Positions 36,472 to 45,032 of a stretch of DNA of 64,000 bases are shown here, piece after piece (within the stretch, counting starts at the first letter, position 1; each line of letters opens with the position of its first letter). The notes beneath the pieces were generated by a model that saw only the letters and a list, made by a program, of their open reading frames with translations, was not told the origin of the DNA and made no database searches. The stretch is taken from positions 35,043 through 99,042 of the forward strand of contig JBOIBN010000001.1 in the NCBI GenBank assembly GCA_050739575.1, written 5' to 3'. This DNA comes from JBOIBN01 sp050739575 (GTDB taxonomy: Bacteria; Pseudomonadota; Gammaproteobacteria; JAKDMP01). Position numbers and translations under genes: made by a program.

Positions 36472-37332
36472 TTAAGAATTACGCGGCGGCACTCTTATAT
36501 TATCAATCAACCGGGTTTTGCCGAGCCAGGCCGCCGCGAGCACGACGAGTTCTGCACCACCTTCCGGCGCCCCGAGGTCCGCCGCCCGCTGCACCGCGAA
36601 GTAGTCCGGGCGCAGGCCGGCCCCTTCGAGTTCGCCTTCCCCTTCGGCTTCCACATCCGCGGGCTTCGCGCCCGCCGCAAGCGCCGCAGCGGCAGCGCGG
36701 AGCGTCGCATACAAAACCGGCGCACGCCGGCGCTCCTCCGGCGTGAGGTAGAGGTTGCGCGAGGACAACGCGAGCCCGTCGGGTTCGCGCACGGTGGGCA
36801 TACCGACAATCTCGATCGGAAAAAAAAGCTCCTCCGTCATGCGGTGGACGATAAGCAACTGCTGGAAATCCTTCTCGCCGAAAATCGCGAACTCCGGTGC
36901 CACGAGATTGAAGAGACGCGCAACCACGCTTGCCACGCCGCGGAAGTGACCGGGGCGCGAGGCCCCGCACAACACGTCGGAAAGTCCCGGCACTTCGACC
37001 GCGACCGCCGCCTCGGTCCCGTGCGGATACATCTCGTCGGGCGCTGGCGCGAATATGGCATCGGCGTCGTGCTCGCCCGCGAGTTCGCGGTCGCGATCGA
37101 GCGTGCGCGGATACTGCGCATAGTCCTCGCCGGGCGCGAACTGGGTGGGATTGACGAAAACCGAAATCATCACGAAATCGGCCATGGCGCGCGCGCGATC
37201 GATCAGCGCCGCGTGCCCGGCGTGGAGATTGCCCAGGGTCGGCACGAGGGCGACGGTTTCTCCCGCGCGCAGGCGCATCGCGCGCCAAGCGCGCACGCCG
37301 GCCGCAGTCGGAATCAGCGCGGGGCTACCCAT
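36472..37332 (-). CDS. panC: Pantothenate synthetase
   Basis: 286 residues. Joins pantoate and beta-alanine with ATP. Nucleotidyltransferase motifs: LVPTLGNLHAGHAALIDRAR (HxGH), SVFVNPTQFAPGEDYAQYPR, FGEKDFQQLLIVHRM and LALSSRNLYLTPEERR. About 70 bases after panB, with no obvious terminator between. Confidence 0.96.
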   Translation of the reverse strand: MGSPALIPTAAGVRAWRAMRLRAGETVALVPTLGNLHAGHAALIDRARAMADFVMISVFVNPTQFAPGEDYAQYPRTLDRDRELAGEHDADAIFAPAPDEMYPHGTEAAVAVEVPGLSDVLCGASRPGHFRGVASVVARLFNLVAPEFAIFGEKDFQQLLIVHRMTEELFFPIEIVGMPTVREPDGLALSSRNLYLTPEERRRAPVLYATLRAAAAALAAGAKPADVEAEGEGELEGAGLRPDYFAVQRAADLGAPEGGAELVVLAAAWLGKTRLIDNIRVPPRNS

Positions 37333-37403
37333 GAATAAACCTGCGTTGTTTCACAAATAAGCTTGACCCGATCTCTCAACCGTTCCTGTCAGCCTCCAGC
37401 TTG

Positions 37404-38228
37404 CTACTCGAACATATGTTCGGGCGCGGGATAGCTGCGATCCTTCACCGCCGCAACGTAGGCTGCAAGTGCGCCCTGCACGCTTCCCGCATCGGCCAAG
37501 AAGTTTTTGGAGAAGCGCGGCTTGTGCCCTGAAGTGATGTCGAGAATGTCGTAAAGCACCAGAATCTGCCCATCCACCTCGGCTCCGGCGCCGATGCCGA
37601 TCACAGGCACCGATACTGCTTCGTGGATACGCGCTGCCAATCCGCGCGGAATGCACTCAAGCAGGATGATGTCCGCGCCCGCCGCCTCCAGTTGCTGCGC
37701 GTCCTCGATCATCCGTGCAGCAGCCTCCGGCTCGCGGCCCTGAAGGCGGAAGCCTCCGAGTTTCTCGACCGCTTGCGGACGCAGACCCAGATGCGCGCAC
37801 ACCGGAATGCCGCTCGCAGCGAGTGCCGTGATCACCGCCGCCTGCTCGCCTGTGCCTTCGAGCTTGACCATGCGCGCTCCGGTTTCCTGCATCAGACGTC
37901 CGGCGTTCTTCACCGCGACGGACGGGTCCGTGTAGCTCAAAAACGGCATGTCGGCCACGAGATAGGCGCGATGCAGACCACGCGCAACCATGCGCGTGTG
38001 ATAGACCATGTCGTCCACCGTCACGGGTACCGTACTCGCCTGCCCCTGCACGACCATGCCGAGTGTGTCGCCTACCAGCACCAGATCCACGCCCGCGGCA
38101 TCGACGAGTCGCGCAAAGCTTGCGTCGTAGGCAGTAAGACAGGCAATCGGCTGGCCTTGCGCCCGCATCTTTGCGAACGTCGCGAGCGTAAGCGATTTGC
38201 TCTGCATCTCCGTATCGCCGTACACCAT
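37404..38228 (-). CDS. panB: 3-methyl-2-oxobutanoate hydroxymethyltransferase
   Basis: 274 residues; transfers hydroxymethyl from methylene-THF to ketoisovalerate, first step of the pantoate branch. Motifs: IACLTAYDASFARLVDAAGV, LVGDTLGMVVQGQASTVPVT, ADMPFLSY, VCAHLGLRPQAVEKLGGFR, IGIGAGAEVDGQILVLYD and GHKPRFSKNF. The stop/start with the kinase gene upstream overlap at 38228. Confidence 0.96.
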   Translation of the reverse strand: MVYGDTEMQSKSLTLATFAKMRAQGQPIACLTAYDASFARLVDAAGVDLVLVGDTLGMVVQGQASTVPVTVDDMVYHTRMVARGLHRAYLVADMPFLSYTDPSVAVKNAGRLMQETGARMVKLEGTGEQAAVITALAASGIPVCAHLGLRPQAVEKLGGFRLQGREPEAAARMIEDAQQLEAAGADIILLECIPRGLAARIHEAVSVPVIGIGAGAEVDGQILVLYDILDITSGHKPRFSKNFLADAGSVQGALAAYVAAVKDRSYPAPEHMFE

Positions 38229-38875
38229 CAGTGCGCCTCCGGATTGAAGTAGGTGCGGCTCCCACGGCCACCGCGAATCTCGGCAAGCAGCCGTTCATAG
38301 TCCGCATCGCCGCGTACCAGATCCACCGTGGCCGCGTTCACGATCAGCAGCCGCGAGCGGTTGTAATGATGAAAGAAATAGGTGTAGGCATCCACCACAC
38401 GCTCGAGATACGCGCGTGAAACCGTTCGCTCGAAATCGCGCCCGCGCGCACCGATCCGTTTTACCAACACCTCGACGGGTGCTTGCAGATAGATGACGAG
38501 ATCGGGATTCGGCAGCTGTGGGGCGACTCGCCGATATACTTCGTGATAGAGCGCCAGTTCGGCATCGTCGAGCGTGATCTCGGCGAACAGGAGATCCTTT
38601 TCGAGCACGAAATCCACCACCCGCGCCGGGCGGAAGAGATCGGATTGGGCAAGCGTTTCGAGCTTGCGCGTGCGCTGGAAGAGAAACGAAAGCTGGGTCG
38701 GCAGCGCCGCCTCGCGCGGCTCTCGGTAAAAGCGCGGCAGAAACGGATTCTCCTCGGCTTCCTCGAACACAGCCTCGGCGTCGAAGGTATCGGCAAGGCG
38801 GCGCGCGAGACTGGTCTTGCCGACTCCGATCGGCCCCTCGATCGCAACGTAGCCGGGCATCGAGGTGTTGTTCAC
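38228..38875 (-). CDS. Deoxynucleoside kinase
   Basis: 215 residues from GTG 38875 (ATG 38860 would give 210). P-loop IEGPIGVGKTSLARRLA, later FYREPREAALPTQLSFLFQR, VYRRVAPQLPNPDLVIYLQA and RGRDFERTVSRAYLERVVDAY. Related to deoxyadenosine/deoxyguanosine kinases that sit between folK and panB in many beta- and gammaproteobacteria. GTG overlaps the folK stop (GTGA), which favours it as start; its SD (GAGGG) is close at three bases. Confidence 0.88.
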   Translation of the reverse strand: MNNTSMPGYVAIEGPIGVGKTSLARRLADTFDAEAVFEEAEENPFLPRFYREPREAALPTQLSFLFQRTRKLETLAQSDLFRPARVVDFVLEKDLLFAEITLDDAELALYHEVYRRVAPQLPNPDLVIYLQAPVEVLVKRIGARGRDFERTVSRAYLERVVDAYTYFFHHYNRSRLLIVNAATVDLVRGDADYERLLAEIRGGRGSRTYFNPEAH

Positions 38876-39375
38876 GATCCCTCGATCGGCGTAACGCCGC
38901 TTGTATCCACGCGGGCGAGAAGCTCCGCGACAGGACCCGCTCCAGGTACATTGGTTTCGGAAGCGATGTCGCAGAGTGGAGCCAGCACGAAGGCGCGTTC
39001 GGCAAGCCGCGGATGCGGCACGCTCAAGCGCGGCGTCGCAATGGTCGCGTCGTCGTAAAGCAAAAGATCGAGATCCAGCGTGCGCGGTCCCCAGTGTTCG
39101 CGCCGTACACGTCCGTGTCGGGCCTCGATCGCAAGCAATTCTTCGAGCAATGGTTCCGGATCGAGCCCGGTTTCGAGTTCGGCTGTGGCGTTCACAAAAT
39201 CGTCCTGCGGAACCGGGCCGACCGCTCGTGTGCGGTAAAGCCGCGAACGGGCGCGAAGCGTCGTTTCCGGCAGCGCATCGAGTTCTGCAAAGGCACGCAT
39301 AATTTCGCCACACGGATCGCCGAGGTTGCTGCCGAGCGCGATCCACGCCCTCGTCACGCCTGCGACCCGCGCCAT
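38872..39375 (-). CDS. folK: 2-amino-4-hydroxy-6-hydroxymethyldihydropteridine pyrophosphokinase
   Basis: 167 residues, HPPK of folate synthesis. Motifs: AWIALGSNLGDPCGEIMRAF, SRLYRTRAVGPVPQDDFVNA, RVRREHWGPRTLDLDLLLYD, VPHPRLAERAFVLAPL. Starts 21 bases inside the end of pcnB. Confidence 0.95.
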   Translation of the reverse strand: MARVAGVTRAWIALGSNLGDPCGEIMRAFAELDALPETTLRARSRLYRTRAVGPVPQDDFVNATAELETGLDPEPLLEELLAIEARHGRVRREHWGPRTLDLDLLLYDDATIATPRLSVPHPRLAERAFVLAPLCDIASETNVPGAGPVAELLARVDTSGVTPIEGS

Positions 39376-40610
39376 CTATTGCCCCCGCGGCTTGGCGTCA
39401 ACAAGGCCTTGCGCCTCTCGGGCGATGCACTTTGCATTTCGGTCCAGAATTCGACCTGCGTCGGATCGCCGTCGCCAGCTGCGGCACGAAGTTTGAGAAA
39501 ATCATAGGCTGCGCGGAAACGCGGATGCGCGAGCAGATTTTCGGCGCGTTTGCCGTGACGATAGCGAAAGCGGGTCTGGAGTTGCAGGATCTCGCGCAAC
39601 GGCTGGGCAAAACGCCGCGGCACGGTTACCCGTTTCGCACACTCGCCGAGGATGACCGACGTTGCGCGCTGAATGGCGGTCGCCTCGCCCATCCCCTCTC
39701 CCTGAAGCCACGCCGCGTAGCGCAAGACCGGCGGCCATATGAAGGCGGCGAGCAGAAATCCAGGCGTGACGGGTTCGCCGGCGGCGACGCGCTCATCGGT
39801 ATTGCCGAGCGCCGCCTCGACGAAGCGGACGGTCGCGCCTTCTGGTTCCGCCGCGAGCACCTCCTCCGTCAAGGGAAAAAGCTGGGCGAAGAGTCCGTAG
39901 CGGCGCAACGCCAGATAGGTGGCGAGCGCCTTGCCGGCGAGAAAAAGCTTGCCGAACTCCTCGAACAGACGCGCCGGCGCGATGTCGGCGAGAAGCGGTG
40001 CAAGTTCGCGGAGAGGCGCCTCGGTTTCGGGATCGAGCGCGAAGCCGAGCTTGGCCGCAAAACGCAATGCGCGCAGCATCCGCACCGGATCCTCGCGGAA
40101 GCGCACGTGGGGAACGCCGATCAGGCGGATCAGGCGAGCCTCGATGTCCGTGAGGCCGCCGGTGAAATCGAGCACTTGGCGCGCATGCGGATCGTAATAA
40201 AGTGCGTTGACCGTGAAGTCGCGGCGAAGAGCATCCTCGGCCAGGGTTCCGTAAGTCGAATCATGCAGGATTCGTCCGGACTCGTGTATCTGCCGGTCCT
40301 CACCTTCGAGCGCGCGGAAGGTCGTCACCTCGACGAAGTCGCGCCCGTACAACACATGCACGATCGGGAAGCGTCGCCCGATGAGGCGCGCGCGGCGGAA
40401 AAGCTTGCGCACCTCTTCGGGGCGGGCGCTGGTTGCAACGTCGAAATCCTTGGGACGTGCGTCGAGCAGAATGTCACGCACGCCACCGCCGACCACGTAG
40501 GCCTCATGTCCAGCCTCGTTCAAGGTCTCGACGATGTCGAGCGCACGGGAATCTATGCGCTGCGCAGCGAATCCGATCTCCTGTTCGGGCACGGCCGCAG
40601 GAGTTTCCAA
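39354..40610 (-). CDS. pcnB: Poly(A) polymerase I
   Basis: 418 residues. Nucleotidyltransferase head domain with AYVVGGGVRDILLDARPKDFDVAT (GG and DxD), VHVLYGRDFVEVTTFR, DALRRDFTVNALYYDP, DPVRMLRALRFAAKLGF. The length and the Arg-rich C-terminus fit PcnB rather than CCA-adding enzyme. It adds 3' tails that promote RNA decay. First gene of pcnB-folK-kinase-panB. Confidence 0.93.
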   Translation of the reverse strand: METPAAVPEQEIGFAAQRIDSRALDIVETLNEAGHEAYVVGGGVRDILLDARPKDFDVATSARPEEVRKLFRRARLIGRRFPIVHVLYGRDFVEVTTFRALEGEDRQIHESGRILHDSTYGTLAEDALRRDFTVNALYYDPHARQVLDFTGGLTDIEARLIRLIGVPHVRFREDPVRMLRALRFAAKLGFALDPETEAPLRELAPLLADIAPARLFEEFGKLFLAGKALATYLALRRYGLFAQLFPLTEEVLAAEPEGATVRFVEAALGNTDERVAAGEPVTPGFLLAAFIWPPVLRYAAWLQGEGMGEATAIQRATSVILGECAKRVTVPRRFAQPLREILQLQTRFRYRHGKRAENLLAHPRFRAAYDFLKLRAAAGDGDPTQVEFWTEMQSASPERRKALLTPSRGGNRWRGSQA

Positions 40611-40623
40611 GGTGCTTTAATCC

Positions 40624-40651
40624 TTTTCTGCGTAGTGGGAAATGGTATCAT
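40624..40651 (+). promoter_or_regulatory. Possible tRNA-Glu promoter
   Basis: TATCAT at 40646-40651 places a start about seven bases downstream, roughly five bases before the tRNA. A weak -35 (TTTTCT) lies 16 bases before it. It sits divergently against the pcnB start. Confidence 0.35.
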
Positions 40652-40662
40652 TTTAGGTTCAT

Positions 40663-40738
40663 GCTCCCATCGTCTAGCGGCCCAGGACGTCGCCCTCTCA
40701 CGGCGAAAACCGGGGTTCGAGTCCCCGTGGGAGCGCCA
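40663..40738 (+). tRNA. tRNA-Glu (CTC)
   Basis: Acceptor GCTCCCA pairs with TGGGAGC before discriminator G and an encoded CCA. D-arm CGTCTAGCGGCCCAGGACG, anticodon stem CGCC... with loop CTCTCAC (anticodon CTC), T-arm CCGGGGTTCGAGTCCCCG. It is 76 nucleotides with CCA and no variable-arm insert. It lies between pcnB and dsbG. Confidence 0.95.
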
Positions 40739-40779
40739 AATTCTGCCGTCTATCGCGACACTTCACGCATAATGATCCT

Positions 40780-41607
40780 ATGATAAAAATGCTTCTATTC
40801 GCGGCGGCTTCTGCACTGCCGCTCGCCAGCCTCGGCGCCATCACACAGCTGGCGTCCCCGTCCGAGTCCCCCGCTCTGCAATTTCTCAAGAAGCAGGGGC
40901 TCACGGTGGATTCCAGCTTTAGCGCCGTCGGGGGACTCACCGGCTACATCGGCACCACCCCGGACGGGCATCCCGTCGTGTTTTTTGTACCTCCCGACGG
41001 CTCGGTCGCGATCTTCGGCACGCTGGTGGATGCCTACGGCCACAATCTGACTCAAGCCTACGGAAACCGCTATATTCAGAAACCTGAAAATCAGAAAAAC
41101 TACGGGAAACTTGCGGCCCGGAACTGGATCGCTGCGGGCGATCCGAATCCCCGGCGCATCGTCTATGCCTTCATCGATCCCAACTGCCCATACTGCTGGC
41201 AATTCTGGGAGGCGGCCCGCAATCGGCCCGGCGTACAGGTTCGTTACCTGATGGTCGGGATACTCGGTCAATCCAGCATCGGCAAGGCGGCCGCGATCCT
41301 CGCCGCCAAAGATCCAGCGCATGCGCTAACCGAAAATGAGACCGGATTCCGCAATCACGAGGGCGCCATCACACCGCTCGCATCGGTGCCCGGCTCACTG
41401 ATGCAGGAACTCAACGGCAACGCCGAGTTGATGAAAAGCTTCGGTTTAGACGGCACACCGGGATTGGTCTGGCAAACGGATTCGGGCGAAATCGAGACCT
41501 CGAACGGCCTTCCGGACACCGGGGAAATGTCGTCGATCTTCGGAACTGGCGGCACGAATCTCCAGCCGCAAGCTCCCGGCAAGCCATCGCACGACAATCT
41601 CGAGTAA
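40780..41607 (+). CDS. dsbG: Thiol:disulfide interchange protein DsbG-like
   Basis: 275 residues with a short signal peptide (KMLLFAAASALPLASLGA). N-terminal dimerisation part (about 25-100), then thioredoxin fold with FIDPNCPYCWQFW, active-site Cys136 and Cys139 (CPYC), typical of DsbG rather than DsbC. C-terminal FGLDGTPGLVW carries the cis-Pro. A periplasmic isomerase/sulfenate reductase by family. The stop directly precedes a degenerate PPK2 fragment. Confidence 0.88.
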   Translation: MIKMLLFAAASALPLASLGAITQLASPSESPALQFLKKQGLTVDSSFSAVGGLTGYIGTTPDGHPVVFFVPPDGSVAIFGTLVDAYGHNLTQAYGNRYIQKPENQKNYGKLAARNWIAAGDPNPRRIVYAFIDPNCPYCWQFWEAARNRPGVQVRYLMVGILGQSSIGKAAAILAAKDPAHALTENETGFRNHEGAITPLASVPGSLMQELNGNAELMKSFGLDGTPGLVWQTDSGEIETSNGLPDTGEMSSIFGTGGTNLQPQAPGKPSHDNLE

Positions 41608-41857
41608 AGAAAAAATCCTACTCGAGCGAGCTGCGCGCGCTCCAGATCGAACTCGTCAAACCCCAAGGCGATTTCCTCAAGAACGGCGGACGCATCTACG
41701 TCCTCTCTGAAGAAAACCGGCGCGGATCAACCTGATCCGCTACCTGCTCAGCCGGCTCGGTTACCTGAAAAAAAAGGAAAAGTTCCTGTTCCAAGATCCG
41801 AGCAGCGTCTTTTCCTTTGAGCGCGCGCAACTCGACAACGGTATGATCTCAAGTTGA
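41607..41857 (+). pseudogene. Deleted polyphosphate kinase 2 (PPK2) remnant
   Basis: One frame reads KKKSYSSELRALQIELVKPQ, GDFLKNGGRIYVLSEENRRG, then TGA at 41733-41735; this matches the PPK2 start (YxxELxxLQxELVKLQ, then VVLFEGRD). The next frame, 41723-41857, reads RINLIRYLLSRLGYLKKKEK, similar to the PPK2 end (RxNxIxHLLSxIxY), and stops at TGA. The two thirds in between, with the Walker motifs, are missing. The join lies around 41723-41735. No function expected. Confidence 0.65.
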
Positions 41858-41900
41858 ACATTCGCCTTACGGATCGGTCGGCCGCAACCCGAGTTCGCCT

Positions 41901-42458
41901 TTACAGCGGTTCGAGCACGTAACCTTCTTTTTGCAGGATGACGAGATCGGTCAGGGCAGAGAGCGTGAGCGTCACCTGCGGGGCAATGTCTGTGTAAGCG
42001 ATATTGTTGTCCGCAATCGCCTGCCCGCAGACGTAGATCTTCACACCCGCTTGCCGCAGCTGCTGCATCAAAGCGAGATTCGGATTGGGAGCGCGCATTT
42101 TCTGCTTATAGGCCTCATCATTCATAACGATCGGTGTGGCTGGTCCGTGAATTACGACCGCAAATTTCAGATGATTGAGGGGTACCTTCGCTGCAACGAA
42201 GAGATTGACTGCGCGGGCCACGTGATCCAGTCCTGAATTGACGGTCGAGGCAGAAGTAGAGGCATTGGTGAGGTTGAATACCACCTTGTAGGTGGCCTTC
42301 CGATCGGGCTGCAGAGCAGCCTTTGGGAGCGGATGGATGCGCCCGGCACCCTTGATCGTGGGCGTCTGCCAGAAATCGCCGCCGGGAGCGGCGGCACATG
42401 CCGTCGCTGCAAACACGAGCAAAGCGCCGGCAATAAAGCAGGAAAGAATTCTGGGCAT
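41901..42458 (-). CDS. Exported DsrE-family protein
   Basis: 185 residues from ATG 42458 with GGAGAAGT as SD. Signal peptide or lipoprotein-like start MPRILSCFIAGALLVFAATA, then CAAAPGG. The mature part is DsrE-like: YKVVFNLTNASTSASTVNSG, LDHVARAVNLFVAAKV, FAVVIHGPATPIVM, and VKIYVCGQAIADNNI with the conserved Cys. DsrE proteins handle sulfur in the cytoplasm; exported versions have no firmly known role. Downstream of the propeller gene by 73 bases. Confidence 0.7.
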   Translation of the reverse strand: MPRILSCFIAGALLVFAATACAAAPGGDFWQTPTIKGAGRIHPLPKAALQPDRKATYKVVFNLTNASTSASTVNSGLDHVARAVNLFVAAKVPLNHLKFAVVIHGPATPIVMNDEAYKQKMRAPNPNLALMQQLRQAGVKIYVCGQAIADNNIAYTDIAPQVTLTLSALTDLVILQKEGYVLEPL

Positions 42459-42531
42459 GATGACTTCTCCTTTACGATTTGCGAACCGAAGTTTCTCGTT
42501 CGGGAACCGGATTATGAGCTGCGTGTTCCCG

Positions 42532-43863
42532 TTAATTGCGCAGCCAGTCGGGAATGGATACGGAATAGACGAAACCATCCTGACTGCCGACGAAGACGTT
42601 CTGATTGATTATGACGGGCCCGCCGGGCGACAACGCCACGTCGGGGGAAGCGGAAACAGAGCCACCGAGCTTGAGTTTGGGGACCACGTAGCCGCTCGCG
42701 CGCCGGACGCGTGCGCCGGTATCCGCATCGAGCACGTGCAGATAGCCGTTGGTATCGCCGAAGAAGACGTTACCGTCGAAGACGACCGGCGCGCCCTTGA
42801 TTCCGGCGCGCACATTGCGTTCCCAGATCATCCGCCCGGTCTTGATGTCGAAGGCGTAGAAGGTGTCCGTGTAAGGACTGCCGACGTAGGCCCTGCCATC
42901 GGCGATGGTCGGCGCGCCGGCGGTATTGTTGTTCTGGTCCGGTCCGCCGCCCATGAGCTTTTTCCACAGCAGCTTCCCGCTTCTCGCGTCGAAGCCGTAG
43001 ATGAAGTCGAGATTGCCGCGCATAGCCTTGTACTTTCTCGCCTCTTCCGCCGTCAACTGATCGCGTGACTTCTTGGCCGTGATCACCACCACTCCTTCGG
43101 GTGAAACCGCGGGCGATACGTCGGTGAAGGAGCCATATTCATCATGCTCCCAGAGCTTGCGATGGGTTTCCAGATCCACCGCGATCACCGAGTTAAGTGC
43201 GCCGACGTAGAGAACATGCCCTGCAATGGCAGGCGAGGACATACTCACCCAGCCCGGCAGTTTGAGGCTCCAGTCAAGCTGACCCGTTCGTGTATCGAGC
43301 GCGAGCAGTTCGCCGGCGCCGGTCGCGACGAACAGATCGCCCTGCCAGTAGGCGGGCGTCGGCATCGACTCGCCGAGGGTCAGATGATTCCAGATCGTCT
43401 CGCCGGTATTCGGATCCACCGCCATCACGCCGCTCAGACCGGTGCCCCGCACTTGGTCATTGTCGAATATGCGGTTGCCGTAGGCGACGAAAAGGCGACC
43501 GCTGACATAAATCATGTCGGCGTGAATCCAGTTCGGCACGTGTCGCCACCAAGGACCGAGATTACCCCAGTACTGCTCTCCCGTAATGACGTTGAAGGAA
43601 AACATACCGCCCGATTCGTGATTGCCGATGAACAGGCGATCGCCGACGATGACCGGCGTCGCCCGCACTTGGCCATCGGTGCCAAAGTGCCGATCCGGCA
43701 GGGCCGGCGACCCGTTTTCGAAGACGGCATTATGGGTCGGTCCCATGCGGTACTGGGTCCAGTCACTTGGTCCGAAAGCCGGGCTGGCACCCGCCGCGGT
43801 GACAGCGCAGAAAAACAGGAACCCCGCCGATACCGCGGAAACCAAGACATACAACCGCTTCAC
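42532..43863 (-). CDS. Exported PQQ-type beta-propeller protein
   Basis: 443 residues with signal peptide (FLFFCAVTAAGASP). Repeats of the form AxDxxTGxxxW: FSFNVITGEQYWGN, AVDPNTGETIWNHL, LALDTRTGQLDWSL, AVDLETHRKLWEHD, GFDARSGKLLWKK, AFDIKTGRMIWERN, VLDADTGARVRR. This gives at least seven blades of the PQQ/quinoprotein fold. The catalytic residues of alcohol dehydrogenases (adjacent Cys pair, Ca ligands) are not visible, so a structural or cofactor-binding role is likely. The plus strand beyond its start holds the copy 2 repeat. Confidence 0.75.
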   Translation of the reverse strand: MKRLYVLVSAVSAGFLFFCAVTAAGASPAFGPSDWTQYRMGPTHNAVFENGSPALPDRHFGTDGQVRATPVIVGDRLFIGNHESGGMFSFNVITGEQYWGNLGPWWRHVPNWIHADMIYVSGRLFVAYGNRIFDNDQVRGTGLSGVMAVDPNTGETIWNHLTLGESMPTPAYWQGDLFVATGAGELLALDTRTGQLDWSLKLPGWVSMSSPAIAGHVLYVGALNSVIAVDLETHRKLWEHDEYGSFTDVSPAVSPEGVVVITAKKSRDQLTAEEARKYKAMRGNLDFIYGFDARSGKLLWKKLMGGGPDQNNNTAGAPTIADGRAYVGSPYTDTFYAFDIKTGRMIWERNVRAGIKGAPVVFDGNVFFGDTNGYLHVLDADTGARVRRASGYVVPKLKLGGSVSASPDVALSPGGPVIINQNVFVGSQDGFVYSVSIPDWLRN

Positions 43864-43956
43864 TTCGCAGCCCTCCTTATCATCGCTTCAAAAACCCGCT
43901 CCGGATTGACCGTCGCGTCGACACACATCGCAGGGCGGATGCAAACCTGCGGCATA

Positions 43957-44120
43957 TTAAGGAACCTCTGATTTATTCAGAGATTCCTTGTGGCGCATGG
44001 ATGCACCACCGCGAATCGGGCACGTAAGTGCTTGATTCGGTGCAAGGTGAGTCCGGACATACGCCGGACACGTCGCCTCCGGGCAATTCACAGATGAATT
44101 GATCAGAGTTTCTCTAAGAT
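43957..44120 (+). repeat. Structured dispersed repeat, copy 2 (most complete)
   Basis: Terminal inverted repeats: TTAAGGAACCTCTGAT at the left, and at the right ATCAGAGTTTCTCTAAG (reverse complement CTTAGAGAAACTCTGAT). Internal hairpins: H1 AAGGAA-C-CTCTGA/TCAGAG-A-TTCCTT; H2 GTGGCGC/GCACCAC; H3 CGAATC...GCAC/GTGC...GATTCG; H4 GTCCGG/CCGGAC extended by GGTGA/TCGCC; H5 CAATTC/GAATTG. No ORF is present. It lies in the gene-free stretch 43864-44182 between divergent minus-strand genes; the remainder of that stretch shows nothing else. Confidence 0.8.
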
Positions 44121-44182
44121 CATCCGGGAGCTCTGCGGTTCCCATCGGTCTAGCAAATCCCGTTACCCGCACCCCGCCCGCC

Positions 44183-44911
44183 TTACTGAAACACCGGCGG
44201 CGGCACCGCATCGTCGTCTGAGTATCTGCGCGCACGCCGGACTACGGTACGACCGTAGAAGGGGGCGGCGATCATGCGGAGCACCGCCCGGTTCACCCAA
44301 TCGGCAAGCGGCGGAAGCGGGCGGCGCACATCCACGATAAGGACAACTCTCGGCTCAGGACTATGGTTCACGACCTCGTGCGGCCAGGAATCGTCGAAGA
44401 TCACGCCCTCGCCCTCCTTCCAGACATACGGTTGGCCGGCCACCCGGATCAACGGCGGATCCACGGCCGGCACACGCACACCCAAGTGATAGCGCAGATA
44501 ACCGAGGTACGGTCCCTCGTGCAGCGGCACCGATTTCCCTGGTTCGAGCACAGAGAAGAAAGCCTGCACCATAGCGGGGATGCCCTCGAGCGCGGCACAG
44601 GTCGCGGGGCAGCGCGCCCGGTTGCGCTCGGGCCGGTGCCCCAACAGTTCAAGGAGGTATACGTTCCAGCGTCCTCCCGTCGTGCCGGAAATCTCCCTGG
44701 CCGGCGAGTTGACCTCGTGATAGCGCGGCATGGCGACCCGCTGTTCGAGTAGCGCATCCACCTCGGCTCGTATCTGCGGGTGAGCCCGCTCAAGCGCATG
44801 AAGCTCGGGGCAGACATCGTCGATGTCGAAAAAAGCAGCTCTCCCCTCTCCGCCGGCATGGCGGAAAAGGTAGCGATTTACGACGTTCTTGAATTGATGG
44901 TAATCGGCCAT
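44183..44911 (-). CDS. Aspartyl/asparaginyl beta-hydroxylase family (LpxO-like)
   Basis: 242 residues. The Fe(II)/2-oxoglutarate motifs are seen: VPLHEGPYLGYLRYHLGVRV with the first His and the RYH/L segment, and later GEGVIFDDSWPHEVVNHSPE with HxV and RVVLIVDVRRP (2-OG Arg). LpxO hydroxylates lipid A acyl chains at the inner membrane; soluble variants act on proteins. No transmembrane segment is obvious, so the substrate is open. Downstream is tRNA-Gln and rpsI on the same strand. Confidence 0.75.
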   Translation of the reverse strand: MADYHQFKNVVNRYLFRHAGGEGRAAFFDIDDVCPELHALERAHPQIRAEVDALLEQRVAMPRYHEVNSPAREISGTTGGRWNVYLLELLGHRPERNRARCPATCAALEGIPAMVQAFFSVLEPGKSVPLHEGPYLGYLRYHLGVRVPAVDPPLIRVAGQPYVWKEGEGVIFDDSWPHEVVNHSPEPRVVLIVDVRRPLPPLADWVNRAVLRMIAAPFYGRTVVRRARRYSDDDAVPPPVFQ

Positions 44912-45032
44912 CCTTGCATCCCATCTTCAGGCATCACGACGTAACAAATGGAGATCTGAATTTTACGCCTCCGTCAGCGCGAAGGCACGCCCGCAGCCGT
45001 AAATGTCTTATGTAGTCGGCGGCGCCATTGAT

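Noticed and set aside
41620..41860. New small gene after dsbG
   Set aside because: Two short frames match opposite ends of PPK2 and each is interrupted; better read as a deleted gene.
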